DNA from: M55B112 sp040880545
GTDB lineage: Bacteria > Bacteroidota > Bacteroidia > Bacteroidales > GCA-2748055
Direction: 5' to 3'
Assembly (NCBI GenBank): GCA_040880545.1
Contig: JBBDIE010000151.1
Location: 1 to 64,000 of the forward strand
Length of the DNA: 64,000 nt
Shown here: piece after piece, positions 28,501-36,807 of the stretch
How the letters are laid out: every line of letters starts with the position of its first letter
How positions within the stretch are numbered: the first letter of the stretch is position 1
Position numbers and translations under genes: made by a program
Notes under the pieces: model-generated
Told to the model about the DNA's origin: nothing
The model's database searches: none
Seen by the model: only the letters and a program-made list of their open reading frames with translations

Positions 28501-28915
28501 GGAAAAATACATAGCAAACATCTCGGAACGCATGAACCTTTATCGCGAACTGGACAATATTAAGACCGAAGAAGAGCTGGAAAATTTCAGACAGATGCTT
28601 CACGACAGGTTCGGCCCCCTCCCACAACAAGCAGGGGAATTACTGAACGTGGTAAAACTCCGCTGGCTGGCGATGCAAACAGGTGTTGAAAAGATTATTT
28701 TGAAAAATAACGTATTGATTGCGTACTTTGTATCAAGTCCGGAATCATATTTTTACCGTTCGGATGTTTTCACCATGATCATCGGTAACATCCAGCGTAA
28801 TCCAAAATTATTCAGGATGAGGCAGGATAAGGACCGGTTAAGTTTCAGGGTGAATAACACAGGATCAGTAGAAAAAATATTTACAATATTTGAACAATTG
28901 ACAGCCGGTGGATAG
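25583..28915 (+). CDS. mfd: Transcription-repair coupling factor Mfd
   Basis: 1110 residues from ATG 25583 (MFQNPYAGH); the reading frame extends 21 codons further upstream but that part precedes the promoter box. Domains: UvrB-like N-terminal module (YAIRGGIVDIFSYSS near 175-190), RNA-polymerase interaction (CarD-like) domain (GDYVVHTDHGIGQFGGLE near 430), superfamily II translocase with Walker A GDVGFGKTE (about 575), DEEQ box in LLIIDEEQKFGV, TATPIPRTL, and RecG-like HQLRGRVGRS, then the C-terminal TRCF domain. Mfd removes stalled RNA polymerase at lesions and recruits UvrA. It starts the + strand core block next to the pectin locus, and coaX follows 18 bases after its stop. Confidence 0.97.
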   Translation: MFQNPYAGHPFTPEIVQSLHDKGSVILHLKGLSGSSKAALFQAVVSELKGNHLILFHDKEEAAYFYTDLVSLEGNPDRTLFFPSSYKRSVQYKQTDEANIITRTQTLKRLNEQRVSSFIISYAEALLERVLTRAELGRHTLEIKTGENLTMDFLEEVLETYHFQLVDFVYEPGQYAIRGGIVDIFSYSSSHPYRIDFFGDEIESIRVFDVETQRSSEQLKRVSVIPNVQWEQDLGEKRVSFLEFIPSNTIVWLDDLDLIMDHMRDIYDRTEINNSGDSTLVKDELLVRAQLIRDNLEKFTRVEFTRPVLGNPAGDWRFNTEPQPSFNKDFTLLTRILTENSDAGLENFILSESKGQLERLRAIFEEINPGLTYQEASVTLHEGFIEKDMQVAIYTDHQIFDRYHKFRLHDRFTKKEALSIKELSGLSPGDYVVHTDHGIGQFGGLERIDVNGRKQEAVRLVYKDNDVLFVNIHSLHKISKYKGKEGQAPRVYKLGTGTWQKLKQKTKNKVRDIAGELIALYAKRREQEGFSFSPDTYLQRELEASFIYEDTPDQLKATNDFKGGMEARFPMDRLICGDVGFGKTEVAIRAAFKAVSDSKQVAVLVPTTILAFQHFNTFKKRLEEFPSSVDYISRFRTSAEQTKILKQLKEGSLDIIIGTHKLVSQHVKFKDLGLLIIDEEQKFGVAVKEKLKQIKLNVDTLTLTATPIPRTLQFSLMGARDLSIINTPPPNRHPIITELHPFNEEIIREAIEYEVSRGGQVFFIHNRIQNINEVKQMVDKLVPNIRSVIAHGQMEGKQLENVMLGFMTGDYDVLIATSIIESGLDIPNTNTIIINNAHHFGLSDLHQLRGRVGRSNKKAFCYLFAPHITLLTPEARRRLRSLEEYSGLGSGFNIAMQDLDIRGAGNLLGAEQSGFIADIGFETYHKILNEAIQELKDGVFADLFREEKTDPALPPKNFASDCHIDTDLELLFPEKYIANISERMNLYRELDNIKTEEELENFRQMLHDRFGPLPQQAGELLNVVKLRWLAMQTGVEKIILKNNVLIAYFVSSPESYFYRSDVFTMIIGNIQRNPKLFRMRQDKDRLSFRVNNTGSVEKIFTIFEQLTAGG

Positions 28916-28933
28916 TAAATCATTCAAAATAAT

Positions 28934-29686
28934 ATGCCAATGAACCTGGTAATAGACCTGGGAAACAGCTTCGCCAAAATAGCTGTCTGTGAAGGATCTG
29001 AGATCATCGAAAGTGCAGTCTCTGAAAAATTGTCCAACAAGGAAATTGCCTACTTTATTTCCAGTTATAAACCCCTGAATGGGGCCATCTTTTCAAGTGT
29101 GGTGAACCATTCCAGGGAACTGATCGATTACCTGGATGCCACCTTCGACAACTTCCTTGAACTGACGCACAATACCCCCCTTCCCCTGAAAAACCTGTAC
29201 ATAACCAAGGAAACACTCGGTTTTGACCGGATTGCGGCCGTTACCGGTGCACATACTATTTTTCCGGAACAGAACGTTTTGGTTATAGATGCGGGAACAG
29301 CAATTACATTTGACGTGATAACAGCAACAGCCGAATATATCGGGGGGAATATATCTCCCGGTTTGAATATGCGTTTTAAAGCGCTTCATAAGTTTACCAG
29401 CAGACTACCTTACCTTTCTCCGGATGAGGAAGCTGTCAGGTTACTCGGCAAAACCACAGACGAAGCGATTATTTCCGGAGTTATCAATGGCCTGCTCTAT
29501 GAGATAGATGGTTATATATCAGGCATTTCCCGGATTCATAAAAACCTGAAGGTGGTCTTAACCGGAGGAGATGCAAATTCTTTTGATAAAAGGCTAAAAA
29601 ATAGCATCTTTGTGGTCTCGCATCTGAACCTGATAGGATTAAACAGAATTTTAGACTACAATGCGCAAAACAAAAATTCGAATTAG
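28934..29686 (+). CDS. coaX: Type III pantothenate kinase
   Basis: 250 residues of the ASKHA-fold CoaX family: phosphate-binding NLVIDLGNSFAKIAV at the N-terminus, GFDRIAAVTGA, the VLVIDAGTAITFDVI Asp motif and GGNISPGLNMRFKALHKFTSRLP. It phosphorylates pantothenate with ATP in coenzyme A synthesis, is insensitive to CoA feedback and needs a monovalent cation (family knowledge). Start is the first ATG or the one two codons later. The next gene overlaps its end by 26 bases, so translation is probably coupled. Confidence 0.95.
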   Translation: MPMNLVIDLGNSFAKIAVCEGSEIIESAVSEKLSNKEIAYFISSYKPLNGAIFSSVVNHSRELIDYLDATFDNFLELTHNTPLPLKNLYITKETLGFDRIAAVTGAHTIFPEQNVLVIDAGTAITFDVITATAEYIGGNISPGLNMRFKALHKFTSRLPYLSPDEEAVRLLGKTTDEAIISGVINGLLYEIDGYISGISRIHKNLKVVLTGGDANSFDKRLKNSIFVVSHLNLIGLNRILDYNAQNKNSN

Positions 29687-30971
29687 CTTATTAATAGCTT
29701 TTTTCGCAGTATTTTCTATACCTGCAATTTCACAGGTTAATACATATTCCCCATATACCAGGTTTGGACTTGGCGATATGTCGCGGGAAGGATTTGGTCA
29801 GAACCTGGCCATGGGTGGGACGGGTATCGCCATAAAAGACAGCGACAAGCTTAATTACCTGAACCCTGCAGCGTACACTGCCAGGGACAGTATGTCGGTA
29901 CTGCTCGATTTTGGTATGAATGCCTATATGAATAATTATGCCACTACGCAGCTCAAAAACCGGTGGAACAATGCAAACTTTCATCACATAGCCCTTTCGG
30001 TACCCATTGGAAAACACTTTGCCATGGGAACAGGAGTTGTTCCCTTCAGTTCTGTGGGATATAAGATCAAGCAGGAATATGATGACCTGGGGACAGGAGA
30101 CGCAATTGATTATTATTTCCAGGGTGAAGGAGGTATTATGAAATTTTTCATGGGAATCTCAGCGGAGATGTTCAACAGGGTATCGGTTGGTGTGAACATG
30201 AATTACCTGCTGGGAGATATCACCAGGCAGCGATCGATCACTTTTCCCAGGAACAGGGGATTTGCAGAAACACAATCCCTGGAAGAGATCATCATCAGCA
30301 ATACCTACTTTGGATTTGGAATACAGTACAAGGAAGTATTTTCCGATAAATTCTTTTTCACCATCGGCGGCACTTACGATCTTGAAGCAAATCTGAATTC
30401 TGCATTCAACTCCACTGTTACAAACTATTTTCCCGGATCACCTGGAATTATCAATGACTCTCTCCCCATTTATACCGAATTCGATATAAAAAATGATAAG
30501 ACGGACCAGACCATTACGATCCCATCAAAAATAGGTGTTGGCGTTGCATTTGGCATCCCGAAAAAACTGACTGTTACGGGCGATTACTATTTGCAGGACT
30601 GGAATTCGGTCGATAACTCCGGCTTGTATGAGGACGGATTTGATCTCGCCACGGCAAGTTCCATACACGCGGGTATTGAGTATATTCCTGATTTCGAAGC
30701 ATTCAGAGGATATCATAACCTGATGAGTTACAGGATCGGAGCATACAAAAATGAATCCTATGTAAAGATCGGGGATTACCAGCTGGAAGATTATGGCATA
30801 ACATTTGGAGTAGGATTCCCGATAGATAGAGCCAATTCATCGTTAAACGTGGCATTTACCTTTGGTTCAAGGGGTACACTTGAGAACAATTTAATAAAGG
30901 AAAATTATGGTATTTTGACATTTAGTTTAACTTTGCACGATCTTTGGTTTTATAAAAGAAAATTTGACTAA
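29661..30971 (+). CDS. Putative outer-membrane beta-barrel protein (FadL/OMPP1-like)
   Basis: 436 residues with a signal peptide (ends near IPAISQ). The mature part begins NTYSPYTRFGLGDMSREGFG, then AMGGTGIAIKDSDKLNYLNPAAY, a pattern shared by FadL/OMPP1-like barrels and PorV-type proteins in Bacteroidota. Alternating amphipathic strands with many aromatic girdle residues continue to LTLHDLWFYKRKFD. Its conserved place after coaX and before TPR and lptC genes suggests a role in envelope assembly, but the exact function is unknown. No T9SS component function can be shown. Confidence 0.75.
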   Translation: MRKTKIRISLLIAFFAVFSIPAISQVNTYSPYTRFGLGDMSREGFGQNLAMGGTGIAIKDSDKLNYLNPAAYTARDSMSVLLDFGMNAYMNNYATTQLKNRWNNANFHHIALSVPIGKHFAMGTGVVPFSSVGYKIKQEYDDLGTGDAIDYYFQGEGGIMKFFMGISAEMFNRVSVGVNMNYLLGDITRQRSITFPRNRGFAETQSLEEIIISNTYFGFGIQYKEVFSDKFFFTIGGTYDLEANLNSAFNSTVTNYFPGSPGIINDSLPIYTEFDIKNDKTDQTITIPSKIGVGVAFGIPKKLTVTGDYYLQDWNSVDNSGLYEDGFDLATASSIHAGIEYIPDFEAFRGYHNLMSYRIGAYKNESYVKIGDYQLEDYGITFGVGFPIDRANSSLNVAFTFGSRGTLENNLIKENYGILTFSLTLHDLWFYKRKFD

Positions 30972-30993
30972 TTTATTTTTTGGAAAACTTTGA

Positions 30994-32343
30994 ATGATGA
31001 AAACTGTAACATTTAGGTCACTATTCCTGATAATTTTGGCATTTCTTATGCTGGTGCCGGTAATGTCACAGACGGGGGCCTCCGAAGGCTCAAAGTACGG
31101 TCAGGGGCAGGACAGTATTAATTGTCTTATGAATCTCTCGTTGTATAAGGAATTTTTCAAGCATAATAATTATAAAGATGCCATTATTTCCTGGAGAATA
31201 GTATTCGACGAGTGCCCGGCTTCTAGTCAGAATATGTATGTCGATGGCGTCAGAATGTACAAAAACTTTCTTTCCGGAGAGAAGAATCCGGATGTGGCAG
31301 AAGGGCTGATTGATACGATTATGTTGATCTACGACAGGAGAATGGAATATTTCAATGATGAATCAAACGTATTGGGAAGAAAGGCCACGGACCTGTTAAG
31401 GTACAGAAAAGACAACCTGAAGTACGTTCAAGAAGCTTATGGCTATCTGGGAAAGAGTATCGAGCTTGCACCGGATGATGCCAGGGATGCCATTCTGATA
31501 CTCTTTGTAAATTCCAGTATATCGCTGCATAAGGCAGGTGTACTTTCACAGGACCAGACTATTAATGACTATTTCATTGCAAGTGAAATAATCGACAACA
31601 ATCTTGAGAGTAATCCCAGGGACACACGAATGAAGCGGGCCAAAGAGAATGTGGATGAGTTTATACTGGGAGAGGGCGTATTAACCTGCGAATCTTTGAA
31701 TAATTATTACAAGCCCCGGTTTGAAGCGAATAAAAGTGATGAGACTTTCATTAATAAGATGATCGATTTTTACTACACCAGTGGATGTGACAGATCTGAC
31801 CTGTATGCAGCAGCCTCCGAGCAACTGTATGCCATCAATCCGGATCATGAGTCGGCCTACAAACTAGCCCGTTTATTTGTTGGAAAAGAGGATTATACAA
31901 AAGCTATCACCTATTATAAAGAGGCAATTTCGGGTGATGCCAATAACAAAGCTAAAGCACAATATTACTACGAGCTGGCTCAGGTAACCAGGGCAATGGG
32001 TAATACCTGTCAAAGCATTGAGTTTGCTCGTGAGGCTGTAAAATTGAATGATAAGCTGGGTGATGCATATATCCTGCTGGGTGATGCATACATTGAAAGC
32101 AGGGATAATCTTGGTGATGAATTTGAAAGGAGAGCTGCTTTCTGGGCAGCGGCCGATAAATATATTATGGCGAAAAATATGGACGCTACCAAAGCTTCAG
32201 ATGCAAATAAAAGGATCAACGACTATGCATCGCAATACCCCGACAGTGAAGCATGTTTCTTCCGTTCCCTGAAAGAAGGGGACTCCTATCTTGTAAAAGG
32301 TTGTATAAACGAATACACAACGGTACGAACGCGGAAATTATAA
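30994..32343 (+). CDS. Periplasmic tetratricopeptide-repeat protein
   Basis: 449 residues with a signal peptide (LMLVPVMSQ). Helical repeat pairs run through most of the protein: YKDAIISWRIVFDECP near 55-70, AYGYLGKSIELAPDDA, YKLARLFVGKEDYTKAITYYKEA and SIEFAREAVKLNDKLGDAYILLGDAY. TPR arrays scaffold protein complexes; partners are unknown here. It lies 22 bases after the outer-membrane protein gene and is likely in the same operon. Two Cys in the C-terminus (ACFF, KGC) could form a disulfide. No catalytic motif is seen. Confidence 0.8.
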   Translation: MMKTVTFRSLFLIILAFLMLVPVMSQTGASEGSKYGQGQDSINCLMNLSLYKEFFKHNNYKDAIISWRIVFDECPASSQNMYVDGVRMYKNFLSGEKNPDVAEGLIDTIMLIYDRRMEYFNDESNVLGRKATDLLRYRKDNLKYVQEAYGYLGKSIELAPDDARDAILILFVNSSISLHKAGVLSQDQTINDYFIASEIIDNNLESNPRDTRMKRAKENVDEFILGEGVLTCESLNNYYKPRFEANKSDETFINKMIDFYYTSGCDRSDLYAAASEQLYAINPDHESAYKLARLFVGKEDYTKAITYYKEAISGDANNKAKAQYYYELAQVTRAMGNTCQSIEFAREAVKLNDKLGDAYILLGDAYIESRDNLGDEFERRAAFWAAADKYIMAKNMDATKASDANKRINDYASQYPDSEACFFRSLKEGDSYLVKGCINEYTTVRTRKL

Positions 32344-32354
32344 AGATACAGCAG

Positions 32355-32427
32355 AAAACTGCCTGTAGGGTTGATCCCATTTTTATTCTTGAAATGGTTC
32401 ATTAACTTTAGAGGCAGTTTTTTTATA
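32355..32427 (+). terminator. Terminator-like structure between the TPR gene and lptC
   Basis: AAAACTGCCT (32355-32364) pairs perfectly with AGGCAGTTTT (32412-32421), closing a 47-base loop that has its own small stems (GGGTTGATCCC and CCATTT/AAATGG), followed by a T tract. The tract ends only a few bases before the lptC ATG, so it could act as a partial terminator or attenuator. Confidence 0.45.
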
Positions 32428-32429
32428 TA

Positions 32430-32990
32430 ATGGATACAACTATCTACAGGCCGGTTATCATCTTTATCTTCACAATGCTGCTTTCAGCATGCGAAAACGA
32501 TATTGAAAAAATTAATCTGCTTAATGCCGATGCAAATTACCCGGATTTGATCGGTGAAGGTATTGAGGTCATTTACAGTGATTCAGCCAAAGTGAAGGTT
32601 CAGATGTTTGCATCTGAGTTGAAGCAATATAATAACGCGGAAAAACCTTACAGTGAGTTCCCAAAAGGAATAAAAGTCATCTTTTTCGATGACTCATTGC
32701 TCGTAGAGTCTGAAATTCAGGCTAATTATGCAATCTATTATTACGAAGAGAAGCTGTGGCACGCGAAGGATAATGTGGTGGCTCAGAATTTTAAATCGGG
32801 GGAAAGACTCGATTCCGAGGAACTATTCTGGGATGAAGAGAAAGAGCTGATATACTCCGAAACCTATACCAGAATTGTAAATGAAAACGGCACATTTTAC
32901 GGAGAAAAAGGTTTCAGATCTAACCAGGGATTATCCGACTACACACTCATTGGTTCCAGTGGTGTGGTGAATATCAATGAAGATGAATAA
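32430..32990 (+). CDS. lptC: LPS export ABC transporter periplasmic protein LptC
   Basis: 186 residues. Lipoprotein-type N-terminus with lipobox LLSAC (Cys21) in place of the plain membrane anchor of Enterobacteria. The LptC/YrbK domain shows beta-jellyroll features: GEGIEVIYSDSAKVKVQMFA, EFPKGIKVIFFDDS, ANYAIYYYEEKLWHAKDNVVAQN, LFWDEEKELIYSET and a closing GEKGFRSNQGL. LptC passes lipopolysaccharide from LptBFG to the LptA-type bridge. The small membrane-protein gene overlaps its 3' end by 14 bases. Weak overall conservation is normal for the family; context supports the call. Confidence 0.85.
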   Translation: MDTTIYRPVIIFIFTMLLSACENDIEKINLLNADANYPDLIGEGIEVIYSDSAKVKVQMFASELKQYNNAEKPYSEFPKGIKVIFFDDSLLVESEIQANYAIYYYEEKLWHAKDNVVAQNFKSGERLDSEELFWDEEKELIYSETYTRIVNENGTFYGEKGFRSNQGLSDYTLIGSSGVVNINEDE

Positions 32991-33165
32991 AGCAGGAAAC
33001 ATTCTTGAAATTATATGGTTCGTTATCGGCGGATTATTTTTGTTTATCGGAATCGATAAAACGATCGAAAGTGGTTTTGGTGAGAGCTGGCACTATTTAC
33101 TGTTCGCCATATTGTCATTGTTAATGTATCTTCGCAGAAGAAGTATACGCATTTCAAACAAATAG
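32977..33165 (+). CDS. Small two-helix membrane protein, unknown function
   Basis: 62 residues, overlapping the lptC end by 14 bases, with the CNNM-type gene beginning 2 bases after its stop. That tight packing argues it is a real gene. Two predicted membrane helices are separated by a short loop: ILEIIWFVIGGLFLFIGIDK (about 9-28) and WHYLLFAILSLLMYLRRR (about 37-54), the second ending in a basic cluster (inside-positive). An ATG two codons later (32983) is an alternative start. I know no function; it may assist the neighbouring membrane transporter or LPS export. Confidence 0.65.
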   Translation: MKMNKAGNILEIIWFVIGGLFLFIGIDKTIESGFGESWHYLLFAILSLLMYLRRRSIRISNK

Positions 33166-33166
33166 G

Positions 33167-34429
33167 ATGCACGGTATTGTCATTATAATCATCTCCCTGC
33201 TCTTTTCTGCCTTCTTTTCCGGTATGGAAATTGCTTTCCTGACCTCCAATAAACTCCGGATTGAGATCGACAAAAAACACAAGGTTTTTGCCTCCAGGAT
33301 CATCTCCATCTTTACCAGGAATCCGGCCAGATATATAGCCACAATGCTTGTTGGTAACAACATCGCATTGGTAATGTACGGTATCGCATTTGCAAGGTTA
33401 CTGGAGGATCCCATAACCAATCTTTTACACACCAATTCCCAACTGCTGGTGCTTCTGGTACAAACCATTTTATCCACACTGCTCATACTATTAACCGCTG
33501 AATTTCTGCCCAAGGCATTGTTCAGGATCAATGCAAACGGAGCACTGCGTTTTTTCTCACTCCCGGTATTTATCTTCTATATTATCCTCTATCCGGTATC
33601 CCTCATTTCCATCGGAATTTCAAATTTTACCCTTCGTTATATCATGAAGGTGAAACAGCAGGAGATAATCGGACAAACCGTATTTGGAAAAGTTGACCTG
33701 AGTCATCTTGTCACCGAAGGTAATTCCCATAAAGATGTGGCTGAATCGGATATCAAGGATCTGAAAATTTTTAAGAATGCACTGGAACTTTCCAGCCTGA
33801 AGGTTCGCGACTGTATGATCCCCAGAACAGAAATTATTGCCATGGACATCGACAGCCCGGTTCAGCAGTTGGTCGATACATTTATCGAAACCGGCCTAAG
33901 CAGGATCCTGATCTTCAGGGACAACATCGATAATATCATCGGGTATGTGAATTCCAAGGATATGTTCCAGAACCCGGAACACACCGGCAACTACCTGAAA
34001 ACTTTACCTGTTGTACCGGAAACACTTCCGGTTAATATGATCCTCCGGTCCTTCATCAAAGACAGAAAAGGTATCGCCGTTGTTCTGGATGAGTTCGGCG
34101 GCACATCTGGAATGATTACTACCGAAGATGTCATCGAAGAGATCTTTGGAGAGATCCAGGATGAACACGATACAACATCACTGGTCAGTCAGAAGATCGG
34201 CGATAACATTTACCGTTTGTCAGGACGACACGAGATCAATTACCTGAACGAGATTTTTAACCTGAACATACCTGAATCAGAAGAATACGACACCCTGGCA
34301 GGCTATATTATCTATCATTTGAATAACATTCCGGGGCTGAATGAAACCATACAGATCAACAATTTCATTATGAAGGTGATCAAAGTGAGCGCCAACAGGG
34401 TGGAACTGGTGGAACTGGTTGTCAAATAA
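33167..34429 (+). CDS. CNNM/CorC-family (HlyC-like) membrane protein with CBS domains
   Basis: 420 residues. Membrane domain (DUF21/CNNM) with about four helices over residues 1-140, including the first helix SLLFSAFFSGMEIAFLTSNKLR, typical of the family. Then a CBS pair (about 205-330; RDCMIPRTEIIAMD, GLSRILIF, GIAVVLDEFGGTSGMITTED) and a C-terminal CorC_HlyC domain (DNIYRLSGRHEINYLNE to the end). The family is linked to Mg2+/Co2+ export or homeostasis; the old name haemolysin is misleading. It sits within the lptC-ppiD stretch. A GldE-like role in T9SS/gliding is possible for Bacteroidota members but not shown. Confidence 0.88.
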   Translation: MHGIVIIIISLLFSAFFSGMEIAFLTSNKLRIEIDKKHKVFASRIISIFTRNPARYIATMLVGNNIALVMYGIAFARLLEDPITNLLHTNSQLLVLLVQTILSTLLILLTAEFLPKALFRINANGALRFFSLPVFIFYIILYPVSLISIGISNFTLRYIMKVKQQEIIGQTVFGKVDLSHLVTEGNSHKDVAESDIKDLKIFKNALELSSLKVRDCMIPRTEIIAMDIDSPVQQLVDTFIETGLSRILIFRDNIDNIIGYVNSKDMFQNPEHTGNYLKTLPVVPETLPVNMILRSFIKDRKGIAVVLDEFGGTSGMITTEDVIEEIFGEIQDEHDTTSLVSQKIGDNIYRLSGRHEINYLNEIFNLNIPESEEYDTLAGYIIYHLNNIPGLNETIQINNFIMKVIKVSANRVELVELVVK

Positions 34430-34498
34430 CTATTTCCGATCAATTCTTATTTGCCTCTATTCTATAGAAATACGTTCCCTTTTTGCTTTGACTTCTTT

Positions 34499-34527
34499 TT
34501 TGTTTCAACCTATTATTACTATATTCG
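34499..34527 (+). promoter_or_regulatory. Putative promoter of the ppiD-like gene
   Basis: TTTG at 34499-34502 and TATATTCG at 34520-34527, 17 bases apart, resemble the -33/-7 boxes (one mismatch to TAnnTTTG). The same octamer TATATTCG precedes the peptidase gene at 60996. Confidence 0.4.
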
Positions 34528-34573
34528 TACGCTAAAAAAAATTGAAAAATACTGTAACTGAAATTAATTATAA

Positions 34574-36703
34574 ATGGCAACGCTTGAAAAGATCAGAAAA
34601 AGGGCTGGGATACTGGTTATGGGTGCAATTGGACTTGCTATGCTGGGCTTCATATTGGGTGACTTCAATATCCAACCGAGTACAAAAGTAGCTGAGATCA
34701 ACGGGAAATCATATGGTGTAGAGGACTACCGCTCAGAACAGCAGGTTTTAAAGAATTTTTATGAAATGAATTACGGCGATAACCTGGATGCCCAGCTGGA
34801 ACAGCAGATTGAAGATGAGACATGGCGCAGGATGATCCGTAACTCTGTTATGGAAAATTCATACCGCTATCTTGGGATCGATGTGAGTGATGATGAACTG
34901 AAGGCCATGGTGGCAGGTGATCAGGCTGGTGGAGCCGGTATTGCTGCATTCAGGGAGCCCCACCCAATTATCCGTCAGATGTTCACTAATCCCGAAACCG
35001 GGGAATTCAACAGGTATATCATGATGAACTACTTTAACTCCCTTGATCGTGAAGAGTATGCCCAGGAGAGACAAAGATGGATCTTCATTGAAAACGAAAT
35101 CATCGAAGAACGGATGAACCAGAAATACCTCAGCCTGATCAGCAAAGGAATGAGGCCTTCATCTCTGGATGTCAGGGATTACCATGCAGAGAATTCAAAA
35201 CAGGTGGATTTCAGTTTTGTGGCTAAAAATTTTACCAGTGTTGATGATAGCGATATTTCGGTAACTGAAAAGGAGCTGAAATCATATTACAAAGAGAATA
35301 TCCAGCAATTTAAGCGCGATGAAGTACGGTCAATCGAATATGTTGCCTTCGACGTGATCGCCAGTGAAGGGGATGACGCCAATGCAAAACTATGGACCGT
35401 ACAGACAAAGGCCGAGTTTTCAAGGATAGAAGATGATAAAGTAGTTTCGTATATTAACAGCATGTCGGATCAGCCTTTTGATGCCAGGTTTTATAATATT
35501 TCTGAGATTAATCCAATTTTGAGAGATTCACTTCTTGGCATGGATGAACATACAATTTTCGGCCCCTACTTCGAAGATGATGCCTACAAGCTGTCCAAGG
35601 TGAATGATGTTCAGATGCGTCCTGACTCAGTACGGGCAAGACACATCCTGCTTGGATACAACGACATCGGAGACGTTCAGCGTGCTGAAGAAATTGCCGA
35701 CAGTTTGTTAACTGTTATCAATAACGGGGGCAATTTCAATACCATTGCACGGGAATATTCCTCAGATGAAGCCAACAGGAGTATAGGGGGCGACCTTGGC
35801 TGGTTCGCAGAAGGTGAAATGGAAACACCGTTCAACAATGCCTGCTTTGATAACAGAACAGGAGATATTGTAAAAGTAAATACGCGTTACGGTGTACACA
35901 TCGTTAAAATTGAAGCACAAAGCCGTCCGATTGAAAAGTACCAGGTGGCAACCATCGTACACAGTGTATACCCGAGTAATGCAACCGACCAGGAGTATTA
36001 CAACAGAGCAGTAAAATTCAGGGGGAAAGCAACCAATATCGAAAAATTTGAAGAACAGGCCAGGGAATATGGACTCGACCCACGGGTTGTACCTGATATT
36101 TCCAAGGATCAGCGATCCATTCCGGGTCTTGGCAATCCTGTGAATATCATTGGTTGGGCATTCAACTCGGAAAAGGGCGATGTAAGCTCGATATTTGAGG
36201 TGGATGATCAGTATATAGTTGTAGCCATAACTGAAGTTCATGAAGGTGGGTATGCCAGTTTTGAATCTGTCAGGAGGGAAGTGGAACTTGCTGTAAAAAA
36301 GCAAAAGAAAGGAGAATATATTGTTGAATCCATGAAAGCAGATCTCCAGAATGCAAATAGTATCGAATCATTCGCATCTGCTCAGAATCTTGAATTACAA
36401 GAGGCCAGCCAGGTGCTGTTTGCAAACACCTATGTATCCGGGATCGGACTTGAACCATATATTGTTGGAGCAGCCATGAACCTTCCTCCCGAAACTTTGG
36501 CAGGACCTTATATCGGTGAAAATAGTGTCTTTGTAATCAGTGTTACAAACCGTGGTGAGCCAGGAACAGTCAGAAGCATGGAAGAGATACAGCGGACGTT
36601 GAATAATTCATTGCAGTCAAGAACAAGTTATGAAGCTTATGATGCCATGTTGGACAAGGCTGAAATTGAAGATAACCGCCTGAAAGTATTTTACGGCAGG
36701 TGA
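34574..36703 (+). CDS. PpiD/SurA-type membrane-anchored peptidyl-prolyl isomerase
   Basis: 709 residues. N-terminal membrane anchor (IRKRAGILVMGAIGLAMLGFI trimmed: helix at about 12-31), a SurA_N-like chaperone region (about 35-240), a parvulin rotamase domain from about 352 (VRARHILLGYN, GGNFNTIAREYSSDEANR, GGDLGWFAEGEMETPF, VHIVKIEAQ) and a long C-terminal chaperone-like part. It assists folding of proteins leaving the Sec translocon and headed for the outer membrane. It has its own promoter-like boxes in the 144-base gap before it. The product faces the periplasm. Whether the isomerase site is active is not shown. Confidence 0.9.
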   Translation: MATLEKIRKRAGILVMGAIGLAMLGFILGDFNIQPSTKVAEINGKSYGVEDYRSEQQVLKNFYEMNYGDNLDAQLEQQIEDETWRRMIRNSVMENSYRYLGIDVSDDELKAMVAGDQAGGAGIAAFREPHPIIRQMFTNPETGEFNRYIMMNYFNSLDREEYAQERQRWIFIENEIIEERMNQKYLSLISKGMRPSSLDVRDYHAENSKQVDFSFVAKNFTSVDDSDISVTEKELKSYYKENIQQFKRDEVRSIEYVAFDVIASEGDDANAKLWTVQTKAEFSRIEDDKVVSYINSMSDQPFDARFYNISEINPILRDSLLGMDEHTIFGPYFEDDAYKLSKVNDVQMRPDSVRARHILLGYNDIGDVQRAEEIADSLLTVINNGGNFNTIAREYSSDEANRSIGGDLGWFAEGEMETPFNNACFDNRTGDIVKVNTRYGVHIVKIEAQSRPIEKYQVATIVHSVYPSNATDQEYYNRAVKFRGKATNIEKFEEQAREYGLDPRVVPDISKDQRSIPGLGNPVNIIGWAFNSEKGDVSSIFEVDDQYIVVAITEVHEGGYASFESVRREVELAVKKQKKGEYIVESMKADLQNANSIESFASAQNLELQEASQVLFANTYVSGIGLEPYIVGAAMNLPPETLAGPYIGENSVFVISVTNRGEPGTVRSMEEIQRTLNNSLQSRTSYEAYDAMLDKAEIEDNRLKVFYGR

Positions 36704-36773
36704 TCCAATCCTGACCGGAGCGTACGGTAATTAGCAGCAACCGTGAGTTCTCAGAATAAAAGATTAAAAGGAG

Positions 36774-36804
36774 ATACCCGATACTACAGAGTAACGGGTA
36801 TTTT
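36774..36804. terminator. Terminator between convergent ppiD-like gene and yqeY
   Basis: ATACCCG (36774-36780) pairs with CGGGTAT (36795-36801), with an inner TACT/AGTA pair, followed by TTTC. It lies between two converging stops and may serve both strands. Confidence 0.65.
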
Positions 36805-36807
36805 CAA

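Noticed and set aside
29661..30971. Assigning the outer-membrane barrel as a T9SS PorV/PorP component
   Set aside because: Only general FadL-like features are visible; neighbours are not T9SS genes.
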